Source: Haematobia irritans
Taxonomy: Eukaryota; Arthropoda; Insecta; Diptera; Muscidae
Length of the DNA: 64,000 nt
Assembly (NCBI RefSeq): GCF_050003625.1
Contig: NC_134398.1
Location: 82,616,003 to 82,680,002, forward strand
Direction: 5' to 3'
Position 1 is the stretch's first letter. Each line of letters begins with the position of its first letter. This document shows, one piece after another, positions 31,905 through 43,626 of the stretch. Under the pieces are notes generated by a model, which was not told where the DNA came from, searched no databases, and was given only the letters and a program-made list of their open reading frames with translations. Both the position numbers and the translations under genes were made by a program.

Positions 31905-33858
31905 CTATGTATTGAAATATTCCTCCTCAAATTTACGGAAGTCTTCTTCTGTGAATATAGATTCTTGCTCAACTTTAGGAATAACTTTATTGACATAACG
32001 GCCTTTATGTGCTCTTTGAACAATCTGGGAATAAGGCATGAAACTCATTATTATTATATGCAATATATAAAAATGTGCTTACCTTCTCGGCGTCTTTTAC
32101 ATTTATAGTATTCATAGACAACGCCAAAAGTCTCTTAATATTTTCCTCCGATTTTTTGTCTTTGCTAATCAGCTCACTTTTAACTTGCTGAAGATTTTGC
32201 CGTTGCTGTTTTTTCATTTGGGTATCTCGATTCATCGAAGATTTCTTTCGTTTACTTAGGGATGGTTTTTTGTTGTCTTAAAAGAAAAAATAATATACAT
32301 ACATATATTTATTTATTAATAGAAACGGTAAATTTCGCAATTTAAAATATTGCCATGCATCCGAATAAATTATCCCGAAATGTTGTTCACAAGATTGAGG
32401 TCGCTTTCTTAACAGATTCTAATGAAATTTGGCACACATAGGAAAGTCTTTAGTCCGATGCATCTCCCAATATGCCCAAATATTTTCATATTAGCCTCAT
32501 TATTCCCGATATTTATTCTGATTCCAAGTAGCAAATTTAAGCTTGTGAGCAAAAGCGTAATCAAGGATGTTTTTACAGATGTGAATAAATTTTACATAGG
32601 CTACTAAAGACTTGAACATCTAGATTTTAAATTTTTATCCAATTTCCTTCAAACTTGGAATCTGGAGCTTTTCTAAACTTTTTTCTCGGTGTAATTCCCT
32701 ATGATTTGTTGGACACTAACACACATATTTCTCAATGAGTGTTAAAATATTTTAAATAAATTGATGAGCTGCCTAGAATTCCTGATTTCGCTGAACTTTG
32801 GATTATTCTTTTGAAGCACCACAGATCTCTTTTGATTTTCTAGAAATTATATGACAAACATTTTACCATCAAAACAAAGATAGAGTTCGACCATGGAGCC
32901 TTAATGATCACAAGTATGGTTCGGCACTTGAATTAATCTTGTCTGTATAAGCCATTTAATTTCTTTCATTTATTTTGATCATTCTAATTCAAAAAGAAAG
33001 ATACACTATCAGCCTGTTCGTGGAAATTTCGTTCGCCTCGAGACGAACGATTCGTCAAAAATCCCATATTGATATCTCGAGAGCCAGAGTGGAATCCCAA
33101 TTGTTTCGCTGTTCGATAGTAAATCATAAGTTGATGACAAATTTCAGGATTTTCTAGCAAATATATCTAAAGTTATTTTAGTTTCAATTTAGACGAGCAA
33201 TTCGTCCCGAGACGATTTTTTTTTCATGAACAGGCAGTATCTTATTAGCAAACAAGGGACTACTAGCTAGAGGTGTGCGCGTGACACGAAATTCCCGTGA
33301 CACGCGTGAGTCGTGAACAAAATCCAAAGCAATTCTCGTGAATGTGCGTGAATGGGATTAAAATATATATGTCTTGCGTGAGCGTGTGTGAGAAATAAAA
33401 TCGGTTCGTGAATATGCGTGAATAAAATTTCTGCAAAATCACGCTCACAAAAAATTAAATTAAGGTTTAATTCATACTCGTATGTTATGCGCTTTACAGA
33501 CTATCAGTTATTCCGGACGGAATGTCGGTGTTTGTAAAGAATCGTATAGTGTGTCGGATCGATACGACTTGTCGGCGATGATTAAATAATCGGTAAATGT
33601 GTTATCGATCCCATAAACATGCAGCAGTATCGATTATGCCTTCGGACTTAACTTATAATGTGCACAATATATGGGATATGTTCGACACGAGCACTGTCGT
33701 CCGGAATAACTGATAGTCTGTAAAGCGCTTTAATGTGAATGTGCGCGAGTGTGAGTGAAATTTCAGTCACGCGCACATCTCTACTACAATCATTTCTTAC
33801 CGCAAGACTCATTGGTTTCCACTATATTAACACTTTGTTTTAGCAACTTCAAAGACAT
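31905..33858 (-). CDS. RPS19BP1: AROS/RPS19BP1-like small nuclear protein, three exons
   Basis: Coding exons on the minus strand are 33,801-33,858, 32,083-32,276 and 31,905-32,024. Introns start GTAAGA and GTAAGC and end TTTTAAG and TTCCCAG, and the phases join exactly (58 + 194 + 120 = 372 nt, 123 residues). The protein starts MSLKLLKQSVNIV, has a Lys/Arg-rich middle (SLSKRKKS) and a predicted helix (KSEENIKRLLALS). It ends in SIFTEEDFRKFEEEYF, very like the conserved C-terminus of human RPS19BP1 (active regulator of SIRT1, an RPS19-binding nucleolar ribosome-biogenesis factor, 136 residues). Intron 2 is a typical 58-nt fly intron; intron 1 is 1,524 nt and carries two MITEs. The gene is divergent to da. 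Identity rests on the C-terminal motif, the length and the basic composition. The exon structure is more certain than the name. Confidence 0.85.
33268..33783. mobile_element. hAT-like MITE (TAGAGNTGTGCGCGTGAC) in intron 1 of the AROS-like gene
   Basis: Ends read TAGAGGTGTGCGCGTGAC and GTCACGCGCACATCTCTA. The eight-base flanks CTACTAGC and CTACAATC agree at six positions. The interior has repeated GCGTGA/TCACGC motifs, and a 242-bp MITE is inserted at 33,488. Its right edge is only 15 bases from the first base of the intron (33,800). Confidence 0.75.
33488..33729. mobile_element. 242-bp TGCGCTTTACAG MITE, copy C, TSD TTA
   Basis: TTA is duplicated at 33,485-33,487 and 33,730-33,732. Last TIR base is changed (GCGCT). 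Nested in the hAT-like MITE. Confidence 0.92.
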
Positions 33859-34188
33859 TTTCGTGGAGAATTGGTTATTTAGAATTAACACTGTATACTA
33901 TGGTTGCTGCTTAGGCAAAATTTGTTAATTGTTAAGCTTTTAATTTTCAATGTTGTTCGTAATGTTCAATCGTCAATTCCGCTATTACGATCCCACCAGT
34001 GATGCCAATTTGGTGCTTTTAGCACCAAATTTAGTGTTTTTTGATTTCCAAAAAAGCACCAACTTGGTGCTCTCTGGCATTTTCATTTAGTGCTTTTTTC
34101 AATTTGTAACAGTATTAAGTTTAATTGACGATATCTTTTCATACAAAAAATCGGTTTAGACTTTCAAAAGCTTAAACTCAACAACATT

Positions 34189-34603
34189 GGGGCTGTTTTC
34201 TTTTAGCACTGGATACCCTAAGCCGCGAAGGACTAAAAGAAAACAGAGTACTCGTTTATCCAGGACATCTCCATAAATATGCAACACTGTCATCAGCTGT
34301 TTAAAAATAATTACAGAAAAGAAGTGAAATCTAACATTTTTGACGTAAGAAATGTTGAAATAGTATTAAATATTTACTGCGCGATTATTTACGACACTGT
34401 ACCACTTTGGATTTCATGTTTTTCGATAAATTAGTCACAATAAATTGCTATTGTAAATCGAAGAAGCACCACTTTATCAAAATACAACCTGACAACACCG
34501 GCGCGACTTGCACTAATGAGATGTTCTGGATAGAACACCAGTGCAACTATGTTCTGGATAGCACATACAAATGTTGCATTCAGTGCTAAAAGAAAACAGC
34601 CCT
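34189..34603 (+). mobile_element. AGGGCTGTTTTCTTTTAGCA MITE, copy 2 (415 bp)
   Basis: Inverted relative to the copy at 26,645-27,061, with the same terminal motif and CTGGATAGAACACCAGTGCA interior. Confidence 0.9.
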
Positions 34604-34663
34604 ATTGCCAAATGTAGAATTTGATTGTAATTAAGGTGGTATATATTCTTTTTTTAATCAATA

Positions 34664-35448
34664 CCCTGCCAACATTTTTTGAATTTAGGGGCGCTTCAGA
34701 GAATCCCCACTATGTCGAAAACAGTCGTATACGATATCTAAAACTCCTCGGAAAAGCGCCGTCACTATTGAGAAGTTGTACCACGCCAAGTTACTACAAA
34801 AAAGTATCGCATGAGTGCAATTATTAGGAGCCCTTCTGGATACATTTAGAAGGACGCCAATAAGAGCCCCTTCAAACAATCAGACAAAGTGCATTTTATG
34901 ATAGTTGTAAAAGAATCACTGTGGTCAAGTAAAACACGATTGTTTAGATGTTTATTAATTTTATGAAACATTTATAAATTCTCATAAATATAACATTTAT
35001 ACGGCTATCACATCACATTTAACACATTTTTATGCATTAATAAGAGATTGATGTTGAGTTACAAGTTGTAAGTTAAATGTTGTAGCGTCTATCAGCCAGT
35101 ACTTTTATTCCCAATGGAGGCAGCGTGTCTGGAAAATATTTGAAAAACTATCACTTTATTCCATTTGGAAAGTCAAAAATTGTTCACCAATTTACTTTTC
35201 ACACTTTTAAGCGTAATAACTATGTTTTCAGCACTTTATTTTCGTTTTCATTGAAATAAATTATAATAAGCCAGTTGCGCTTGGTGTTTCACAAAATATA
35301 AAATGGCTCTTGTAACAATAGTGATGGCAAAATACTTTCATGCGAATGGTGATGGCAAAATACTATCACAGTTGGCGATTGTTGCACTGTCACTTACGAG
35401 TCTGTGGTAGCGATGAGGATGAAATGGAACATTGAAATGCTGGCAGGG
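34664..35448 (+). mobile_element. CCCTGCCA-TIR MITE, diverged copy 3 (785 bp)
   Basis: Begins CCCTGCCAACATTTTTTGAA and ends TTGAAATGCTGGCAGGG. It carries a short duplication (ATGGCAAAATACT twice near 35,325-35,365) absent from copies 1 and 2. Confidence 0.88.
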
Positions 35449-35500
35449 ATATTGGTATTTAGGGTACTGTTTAGAACAAATTTGACGCAGGCATACTTAA

Positions 35501-35982
35501 TGCGCTTTACAGACTATTAGTTATTCCGGACGGATTGTCGGTGTTTGTAAAGAATCTTATGCACTTTACAGACTATCAGTTATTCCGGACGGAATGTCGG
35601 TGTTTGTAAAGAATCTTATAGTGTGTCGGATCGATACGACTTGTCGGCGATGACTAAATAATCGGTAAATGTGTTATCGATCCCATAAACATGCAGCAGT
35701 ATCGATTATGCCTTCGGACTTAACTTATAATGTGCACAATATATGGGATATGTTCGACGCGAGCACTGTCGTCCGGAATAACTGATAATCTGTAAAGCGC
35801 ATTACAGTGTGTCGAATCAATACGACTTGTTGGCGATGACTAAATAATCGGCAAATGTGTTATCGATCCCATAAACATGCAGCAGTATCGATTATGCCTT
35901 CGGACTTAACTTATCCCCAATATGTGGGATATGTTCGACACGAGCACTGTCGTCCGGAATAACTGATAATCTGTAAAGAGCA
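35501..35982. mobile_element. TGCGCTTTACAG MITE (outer copy) interrupted by another copy of itself
   Basis: The outer element is 35,501-35,556 plus 35,802-35,982, flanked by TAA (35,498-35,500 and 35,983-35,985). Its interior is broken at AATC-TTA by the inner copy, with TTA at both junctions. Confidence 0.93.
35560..35801. mobile_element. 242-bp TGCGCTTTACAG MITE, inner copy, TSD TTA
   Basis: Full-length insertion into the outer MITE, TTA at 35,557-35,559 and 35,802-35,804. Terminal base changes (TGCACTTTAC at the left) are minor. Confidence 0.93.
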
Positions 35983-36162
35983 TAAGGTAGAATTACATAC
36001 CATGCATTCAATGCGTGCAATGCGTCCGATGATTGAAGAGTTGAAATTTCTCTTTAAAATCAAAAACTCGAATAGTCTGCCGTAAACAGAAAAAATCAAC
36101 CCTTCCATCAATGCACGGATTGACACATGTTGTGTAAGTCAACCTTAAAGGTAATTCAACCG

Positions 36163-37262
36163 AAGGCATATTCGATACTGCTGCATGTTTATGGGATCGA
36201 TAACACATTTTCCGATTATTTAGTCGTCGCCGACAATTCGTATCGATTGGACACTATAAGATTCTTTACAAATACAGACCCACGCCAAGTTACTACAAAA
36301 ATGTTTCGCATGAGTGCAATTATTAGGTGCCTTTATAGATCAATTTAGAACGACGCCAATAAGGGACCCTCCAAACAATCAGAAAAAGTGCATTTTAAGA
36401 TAGTTGTAAAAGAATCATTGTGGTCGAGTAAAACACGTTTGTTTAGATATTTATTAATTTGATTAAACATTTACAAATTCTTAAAAATATAACATTTATA
36501 CCACTATCACATTACATTTAACATAATTTTTGGCATTAATGATGATGTTGAGTTACAAGTAGCGAGTTACATGTTGCTGCGTCTATCAACCAGTGTTTTT
36601 ATTCCATGGAGGCAGCGTGTCTGTAAAATATCTGAAAAACAATCACTTTATTCCATTTGGAAAATCACCAAATTGTTCACCAATATATCTTTCACAATTT
36701 TAAGCGTATAATCTATGTTTTCAGAACTTTATTTTCGTTTTTATTTAATTAAAATATAACAAGCTGGTTGCGCTTGGCGTTTCACAAAAAAATGGCTTTT
36801 TTAACAGTAGGGATGGCAAATTACTTGCATGTACTTTTTGATGTACCTTTTCATGATGGTTGAAGTGACATTTACGAGTCTGTGGTAACGATGAGGTTGA
36901 AATGGAACTTTGAAATGCTGGGAGGGGACATTCCGTCCGGAAAAACTTATAGTCGGACTTAACTTATCCCCAAATATTGGGGATAAATTAAGTCCGAAGG
37001 CATACTCCATACTGCTGCATGTTTATGGGATCGATAACACATTTACCGATTATTTAGTCGTCGCCGACTATTCGTATCGATTGGACATATTATAAGATTC
37101 TTTACAAAAACAGACATTCCGTCCGGAAAAACTTATAGTCGACGCATTTTGCGCCAGCAGTATCGATTATGCCTTCGGACTTAACTTATAATGTGGCCAA
37201 TATATGGGATATGTTCGACAGGACCACTGTTGTCCGGATAAATTTATAGTCTGCACGGCACA
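36163..37262 (-). repeat. Rearranged TGCGC-family MITE fragments with a truncated CCCTGCCA MITE
   Basis: 36,163-36,281 and about 36,930-37,262 contain minus-orientation pieces of the TGCGC family (GGGATCGATAACACATTT, TCCGTCCGG), partly duplicated. Between them 36,282-36,927 is a CCCTGCCA MITE lacking its left 90 or so bases and ending in GCTGGGAGGGG. The ORFs here are incidental. Confidence 0.75.
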
Positions 37263-37299
37263 TAATGGACATTCAAGTTTTTGTTTCTGGCAATACCAC

Positions 37300-38499
37300 G
37301 TCCGATAAAAATCGCTATACATCTTATTTAGGTTGTCACCATGTCAATTGCAGGGTTGTATTTTTTCGCGGACTTGCAGTATACCCACAAAACAACTCAA
37401 ACGAGAACAAAGAAGAAACGTAAAAACTCCGCCGCCATTTTCCATTTTTATCTTCCTTTCTCCCCCTTCTACGCTTTCTGCTTCTTTGTCATAGTTTACA
37501 ATTTCACGGAACAGGAGATTTTTCATTGCAACAATTTTATTAAATTTCATCGAAAAATCAACATTTTTTTTGCTAAAACATTGAAAAATTACAAGAAAAC
37601 TATTTGAATAATGTGTGGAAATAGAATGCATTACGTAATTATGCAATTAAAAGTGTTTTAGAAGCAAATAAAAATATTTCGTGAAAAGTCGTTCCTATAA
37701 ACAGTGAATAAAGTGTGTGTGTAGTGTGAGCGATTTGGATTCGTTGGTTTTGTTGCTTATTTGTGAGTATAGTGTGAGTGAGTAGTGTAAAACAAGAAGC
37801 AGCGGAGCAGTAGTGCTGGGCCACTGGCTGGCCAAACCACCTCAAGAAAAAGTGAAAAACTAGCAGCAACACCAAAGGAGCTGACGAAGAGTTAAGAAGA
37901 TAACAAGTTGTGGCCAGCCAAGAAAATACAGGCTTAGCAGCTTGTTAGCCAAAAGTGTACCACTTATTTACAGAGAGGGAGGCCCTGTGTCTCTCTAACG
38001 CACGGATCGAACAAACGCTCAAGCGTATACAATAAGGGAAAAATTAAAATATATACAAAATAAAAAAAAGACAAGTAACCAACATAACTTAATCGTGCGT
38101 GATCGTCATCGTGCAATCGAGAAAATCGAAAAATCTAATGACAGTGTGGTAATAAGGAAAAGCAACGAAGCGAGTGAAGACGACTACAACGACACGACTT
38201 ACTCTGGTTTCAGTTTCACACAAAAAGCGAAGAAAATTGTGCAAAGCAAAACAAAAATTAGAACTATTTCCTTCATGAGCTAGGAGTGAAGCCTAAAAAA
38301 GTTTCGGTTCATTGAAGGAACTTCTTCCTATCACCCCCTTAAGACTGCTGAATTTAACCCGAAAACAATAAGTGTTTTCCGTTTTTTGGTGAGGGAGGTG
38401 GAGTGGTGTGGTGCTGCACTTTATACGTATCATCGTGCGAGAGGAGGTTGAATAAACGAAACGAGGGCGCTGCACCTCTTCTCTTTCCTTCTCTTGAAT
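37300..38499 (+). other. da: Probable 5' UTR exon(s) of daughterless
   Basis: This is the first stretch of repeat-free, higher-complexity sequence upstream of da. From about 37,600 it shows the A-rich GTGAAAA/CAACA texture of fly 5' UTRs and only short upstream ORFs (for example ATG-ACA-GTG-TGG-TAA). It ends in a consensus donor, GAAT|GTAAGT, at 38,499/38,500. The matching acceptor is at 56,165. The transcription start was not identified, so the left limit is approximate. Linking this exon to da is inference from position, strand and splice signals; the Drosophila gene also has a non-coding first exon as I recall it. Confidence 0.55.
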
Positions 38500-39126
38500 G
38501 TAAGTTTCATGCCTTTCTTACTTTACTTCTTTCTTGGTGTTTCGCTGTGCTGCTGCAATGGGTTAGCCAGCAAGCAATGAGTGTGTGTGTTAGTGTCACG
38601 TATGTTTGTGTATATACTGCTGCTGCTGCACTGTATATGTGTGATTTGTATTCGTACTTTTGTGTTGTAAATCGTGTAAATCTCAAATCTGCATCATCAA
38701 TAGCCGATTTAAATTTGAATTCTTTTTTCATTTTTGTTTGTGATTTTATTACTGATACTGAAATGATAATAATTATAATTCCAACTTACTTAATTATTTC
38801 CTCTCCATCGGTTTTATTTCCCATTCCCATTAAAAAGCGTTTTACCTTTTCTTATTTTTTTCTCCCCCCGCCCTGCTTTTCCCTCTGTGCGAATGGTGAC
38901 CGTTTTGTTAGCAACAAGTTTTGTTTCATTTATTACCTGCCTTCCAATTCTGGTTCTGCTGGTTTTTCTTTTGTTAGCAACATTTTCAACTTGTTTGTTG
39001 TGTTGCATGACCTCTCCGGGTCGCTCCCCTGCCGTCCCTTACGTCCTTAGATTCACTTCCATAACAATGAACAAAACAGTTAACGTCAATAATAGATTAA
39101 AGGATAAATGGGTTAGGAATTTATGA

Positions 39127-39978
39127 AATACGAAAGAATCAATAGTTTGCAATAACGAGCAATTTGGTTTGTTCTTCGGTTTTTTGGGGAATATTGAAAT
39201 CTTGTTGTATATGACCGATATTTCAATCCCTTTTTAGGTATTGAAAAATGCTAATGTCTTCAAGAACCATGAAAGTGATTAATATGTCGATTTTTGTTTG
39301 TAATTTTCACATTTAGCATAAGTCACAATTTCAATTGTCTACATTAGCAATTTTCGATTCTTTTTTTATTTGGTTTATTTAAAAATGAAAAGTGGAAAAC
39401 GACTTATAAAATTGCAATTGATTAATTATTACTATTATCATTATTTGTAATTTAAAGCCTTTGAAAGTCTATTACAAAGAGTCTACTATGAAATAACGTC
39501 TCGAGGCAGAATTGTTTTACTTCTAATTTATAATGCTTAAAGGTAGAAACATTAATGTGAATATAGATATATTCTTCTTATATTAAAAAGAAAAATGTCG
39601 TATATTCTTCACTAATGATCACATAACTACAATGGTGAACCAGTCCTATGGAATTCTAAGTTTCATAAAGCGCTGAGCAAAGGAGTTCTCAGATTCTTAT
39701 GTTACCAAACGGCTTTTTACCTCCCTTGTCAGACAAATTCTTGAGTTTCGGCTCTATGATAATGGATCCGCAGTATGAGTTTTATATATTGATAGCGATA
39801 AATCGATCCAGAGACAATCCTAGCTGTTTGTCCTAGAGCATCTTCATTGGGATAGTGGTTTTGTTTTGCTTCCTTATATATCAAGTTTGATGTTGATTAT
39901 ATTGCCGATTCTGATGTTGGACTCTATGATGGTCTAAAAGATTTTGGGTGGGTAAGTTTCCTACACTCTATGATGATC
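39127..39978. other. Intronic sequence, no element recognised
   Basis: AT-rich, with no ORF or TIR supported. Possible regulatory DNA cannot be judged by eye. Confidence 0.4.
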
Positions 39979-40054
39979 TATACACACAAAGAATTATTTT
40001 TTTGATTTCAATTACGAAAATTGCGGATTCAATCATTTTTTAAATTGAAATATC

Positions 40055-40837
40055 AGAACAGAACAATATGGAGTTAAATTTCTCTAAAATTTTGACCATT
40101 TCACATAAAAAGTATCCCATTTTAAATGATTACAAGTATTTCCACAATGTGTTTGGGAGAGAAGTGACCATAAAGGATCTTGGAGTATATGTTACGTAGA
40201 CTCAAGACTTTCATTTATTCCCCAACATAAGCAAAGCTAATTCTCAATGAGGATTTTTAAAAAGAAACGCCAAAGATTTTAACGATCCATTCACACTTAA
40301 AGTTTTATATTTTACTTTTTTTAGATCACAATTGGAATATTGTGATATTGTTTGGGTCCCATGTTATAAAATTCATAGGGTTCGTATTGAACGAATCCAA
40401 AAGAGATTTTCCAATTTTGCTCTAAGGAGTTTATATGAGTATGATAACATGTCTACTTATGATGTTCGTCGTATGATGCTCGGCATAAACAGCCTCGAAC
40501 AACGTAGACGTTGTCATAATATCATGCTCATTAAAGATATCATTGATAGTAAAATAGATTCACCCGAACTGTTGCAAAAAATTCTATTTTACGTTCCGTC
40601 CAGACAACTGAGAAGTCATTGTATGTTTAATGAACAAATCCACAGATATAATTACGGCTTGAATGAAGTTCTAACTCGATGTTTATCACTAAGTAACAGA
40701 GTTTGCAATCAATTGGAGTTTTCTATGAGCCGATTGCTCTTTAAGAAAAAACTATTTGAAAATGCTATTTTAGATGTAAGTATATATACGCCATAGATCT
40801 GTAGGGTCATGGCCCAATAAATTGAAATAAATAAATA
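40055..40837 (+). mobile_element. 5'-truncated LINE insertion with 7-bp TSD
   Basis: AAATATC occurs at 40,048-40,054 and 40,838-40,844. The insert ends in AAATAAATAAATA units, as LINE tails here do. The coding remnant is at 40,062-40,796. Confidence 0.82.
40062..40796 (+). pseudogene. LINE ORF2 C-terminal fragment
   Basis: A frame with two stops begins MELNFSKILTISHKK and VTIKDLGVYVT (post-palm RT region, LGVxxT motif). It becomes open at 40,332 with QLEYCDIVWVPCY and RIERIQKRFSNFAL, the conserved thumb-side motif of many insect LINEs, and ends at 40,796 after about 154 residues. No catalytic residues remain. It represents a LINE family different from that at 2,395. Confidence 0.8.
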
Positions 40838-41493
40838 AAATATCTTCAATCACGAAAATGATTGAAGACTCATTTTGATTGAAAACCAACACGATTTTCA
40901 ATTAAAATTTTAATTGACTCACGGAATCAATTAATTGTGTGATTGAATCAATTAAAAAAGTGGTTGGCTTTTGACTTAAAATTCAATCACAGCTTTAACT
41001 GAAACAATTAAAGACTTAATTAATTTCGCGCCAAAAATCAATCATCTATTTGATTGATTCAATTAAATTATTAATTGATATTGGCAATAAATTTCAATCG
41101 AAATATTTATATATTGCACCCCAAAATCGTATTTACTTTTATTTGAAATAAAAAAATATGCGTTTCTTATAAAAATACTAATTTTTTTTCTGACAAAGAA
41201 AATTCTTCTATCTATAGCATAGACAAAAGAATTTGGTTTTTGTTATTTGTATGTTTTGTTCTAACATAACATAGACATACAATTACGATCAATAAGAACT
41301 AAAGAGTTAAAAAATCTACTATATAAATTATTATCTTCCTTATCATATTAACCATGTCAGCATGTTCCTTCTAATATGTAGATGCGCCTAGATTTCAAAT
41401 AACTCAGCAACCTGTAAGCTAAATTAGTTTTTCTGAAAGTAAGCGGAATAAATAGAACTTATTTTTGTTCAATTAAAATTTTGTTAAACATTA

Positions 41494-42118
41494 AGGGCAC
41501 CTTATACGGTCGGATAAACCTTGCGACTCAACACGTTGCGGCTACAAGTCCGTTAGTATAAGGTCATGTTCGCGTGTTGCGGAGACATGTTGGCATAAAA
41601 TCAAAACAACTTTGATTTTTTCTGGTTGGGAGGCACAAATCTTTACGTGTAAGGTGATGTTCGCCAGACATTATCAAAAACAAATTTATTTTCATAAAAA
41701 AACAAGCATTTCTGCAATGACATTAATTACGGATAGCAAATTCTGCATGGGAATTTAAGAAATATATAAATCTAAACCAGAATTGGCAAAAACGTAGAAA
41801 AATTCCACTTCCATTCATGGAAGACTACGCAAGAAGTATTTTGAAATGCATAAACTAATTTGTAATTTATTAAATGTGGATTGCTTGAGGAATCATTGTA
41901 TTGCCACAAATACCAGGATTTTTATTGTTTTCTTCCATTTTTTAGTAAAAAATGGCTTCAACTATAACATTTCTTACATCTTCATTGTTTATGTTTCTCC
42001 TTATTTTTTCATGTTGTCATCATATTTGTTCGTGCTGTGTAAGGATAAATCTTGAACGAACACACAACAAATAGGCGAACCTCTGTCGTAGTGTTTATCC
42101 GACCGTGTAAGGTCCGCT
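41494..42118. mobile_element. PIF/Harbinger-like MITE, 625 bp, TSD TTA
   Basis: Imperfect 26-bp TIRs (AGGGCACCTTATACGGTCGG and AGCGGACCTTACACGGTCGG) lie next to TTA at 41,491-41,493 and 42,119-42,121. The 69-codon AT-rich ORF inside has no recognisable motif. Confidence 0.82.
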
Positions 42119-42669
42119 TTACCTGCTTAGAATGCCAAGTTCAATTCTTAGTTCCAAGCTGCAGATTTATAATCTTCGTTTGTCGTTTAGTCTTTTAGCG
42201 TAGGTGTATTAAGGAGCTAAGTATTTTAATTTTAGTAACAATTCTTTCCACACATAGAAATCTATTAAAATTTGGACCAATCAGAGAAAAAATTATGGCA
42301 AAGCAATGTAATATTTGGTATTATATTGATAATACTTTGCAAATTCTGGAAATAAGAAAATATGAATGGAAAATACATATTTTTATTATTTTAGGATATT
42401 ATTCATATATTTTTGAATCACAAATCCCAAATTTTTTACCATTACATAATGCAGTTCATTAGGTTATATGTCAGATATACTGCTCTCTACTTGGGTTCAA
42501 ACTGAAAAATGCATGTAAACCAAAAACGCAATTTAATGCCAACATCAAAAATACATACCGTTCTTGGTTTTAAGAAAACTAGGTGTGGAAAAATTTACAA
42601 TTTTAAAAGATCAATACGGTACCCACCTTTTGATTACAAAAATATTCTTATATATTTGATAAAAATAAT

Positions 42670-42990
42670 CGCTCAAAACTATTCAATTTCAATCACAAAG
42701 GTGATTGAATCAATCACATGTTTAATTGGGAACGGAAAAATTTTTAATCACATTTATGATTGAAAATTATTTCCGAATTGATTAACAAATTGATTGAATA
42801 AATTAATATTTTAATTGGAAATGTAATAATATATTGACATAATAGATTGATGTAATCATTTTTTTAATTGAATTTTATTCGGATTTGATTAAATAATTAA
42901 TTGAATCAATTAACATATTAATTAAATCCGTTTACAAATTCAATTAAGTGTTTAATTTAAAAAATTTCGATGATAATTTTTTGTGTGTAG
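42670..42990. repeat. AT-rich ATTAATTG MITE end
   Basis: TTTCAATCACAAAGGTGATT through GATAATTTTTTGTGTGTAG. Same family as 60,139-60,432. Confidence 0.55.
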
Positions 42991-43200
42991 GATTTTGGAT
43001 GGTTCCCTGTGCCGAGTTAGATTACAGGATTAGTATTAATATCCTCTATATGTTATTTAGGAATTATTACTTCCTCCTCATTTAGTTTCAACGTTCCAAA
43101 ATGTGTGAACCTATTTTAATTTCAATTTAGTACATAAATGAGCCCTTTTCTATGTATGTAGCTGGTTACAACATGGTGTGTACGCTATCCGTAACACGTA

Positions 43201-43626
43201 ATGAAACAAATGCTGGTGCATTCAATACTTATACCACATATTTTATATGGTGTTGAGGTTTATATGGGGTCAAGTAGGTCAAGTTTGTCTAAACTTACCT
43301 CATGTTTCCATTCTCTGCTTCGTTTTGTATTTGGTAGAAATTGTAGACGCAACTATTCACGCTTTGCTACTGAAATTTTGGGATGCTCCTTTGAGCGTTA
43401 TCTAGAAATTAGATGCCTTTGTTTTCTTTATGGTGTTTTGAAATCAGGTAAACCATCATATCTTACTTACTATTTCCGGTTCTTGAGTTTCAATCATAAT
43501 ATTCTGGAGCGCTCGTTTGCGATTCGAGTTACCAGACTGTGGAACTCCTTACCTCAAGATATAAAACAATTTTCGAATAGTGTTCACGTTTTTAAAAATA
43601 AGTTAATATCCCATTTTGCTCAGTAA
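43201..43626 (+). pseudogene. LINE ORF2 C-terminus
   Basis: A 141-codon open frame with PHILYGVEVYMG, RFATEILGCSFERYLEI and ERSFAIRVTRLWNSLPQDIK, collinear with the last 150 residues of the 3,781-6,648 ORF2. It lacks endonuclease and RT catalytic parts, so it is a 5'-truncated insertion. The frame itself is uninterrupted, which suggests a young copy. Confidence 0.85.

Larger units (their letters stand above)
39979..41105. mobile_element. AT-rich ATTAATTG MITE split by a LINE insertion
   Basis: Left end CACACAAAGAATTATTTTTT at 39,979. The interior resumes after the LINE at 40,845 with TTCAATCACGAAAATGATTG and continues to about 41,105. A further block at 42,680-42,990 ending TTTTTTGTGTGTAG may be its displaced right end. 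Confidence 0.55.

Noticed and set aside
38095..38283. 62-codon frame in the da 5' exon as a possible upstream peptide
   Set aside because: It opens with GTG, not ATG, in a eukaryotic 5' UTR. The ATGs nearby start only peptides of a few codons.
38403..39050. 215-codon ORF just after the candidate da 5' exon
   Set aside because: It crosses the strong donor at 38,500, begins in UTR-like sequence, is Phe/Ile/Ser/Cys-rich without domain motifs, and reflects T-rich intronic DNA.
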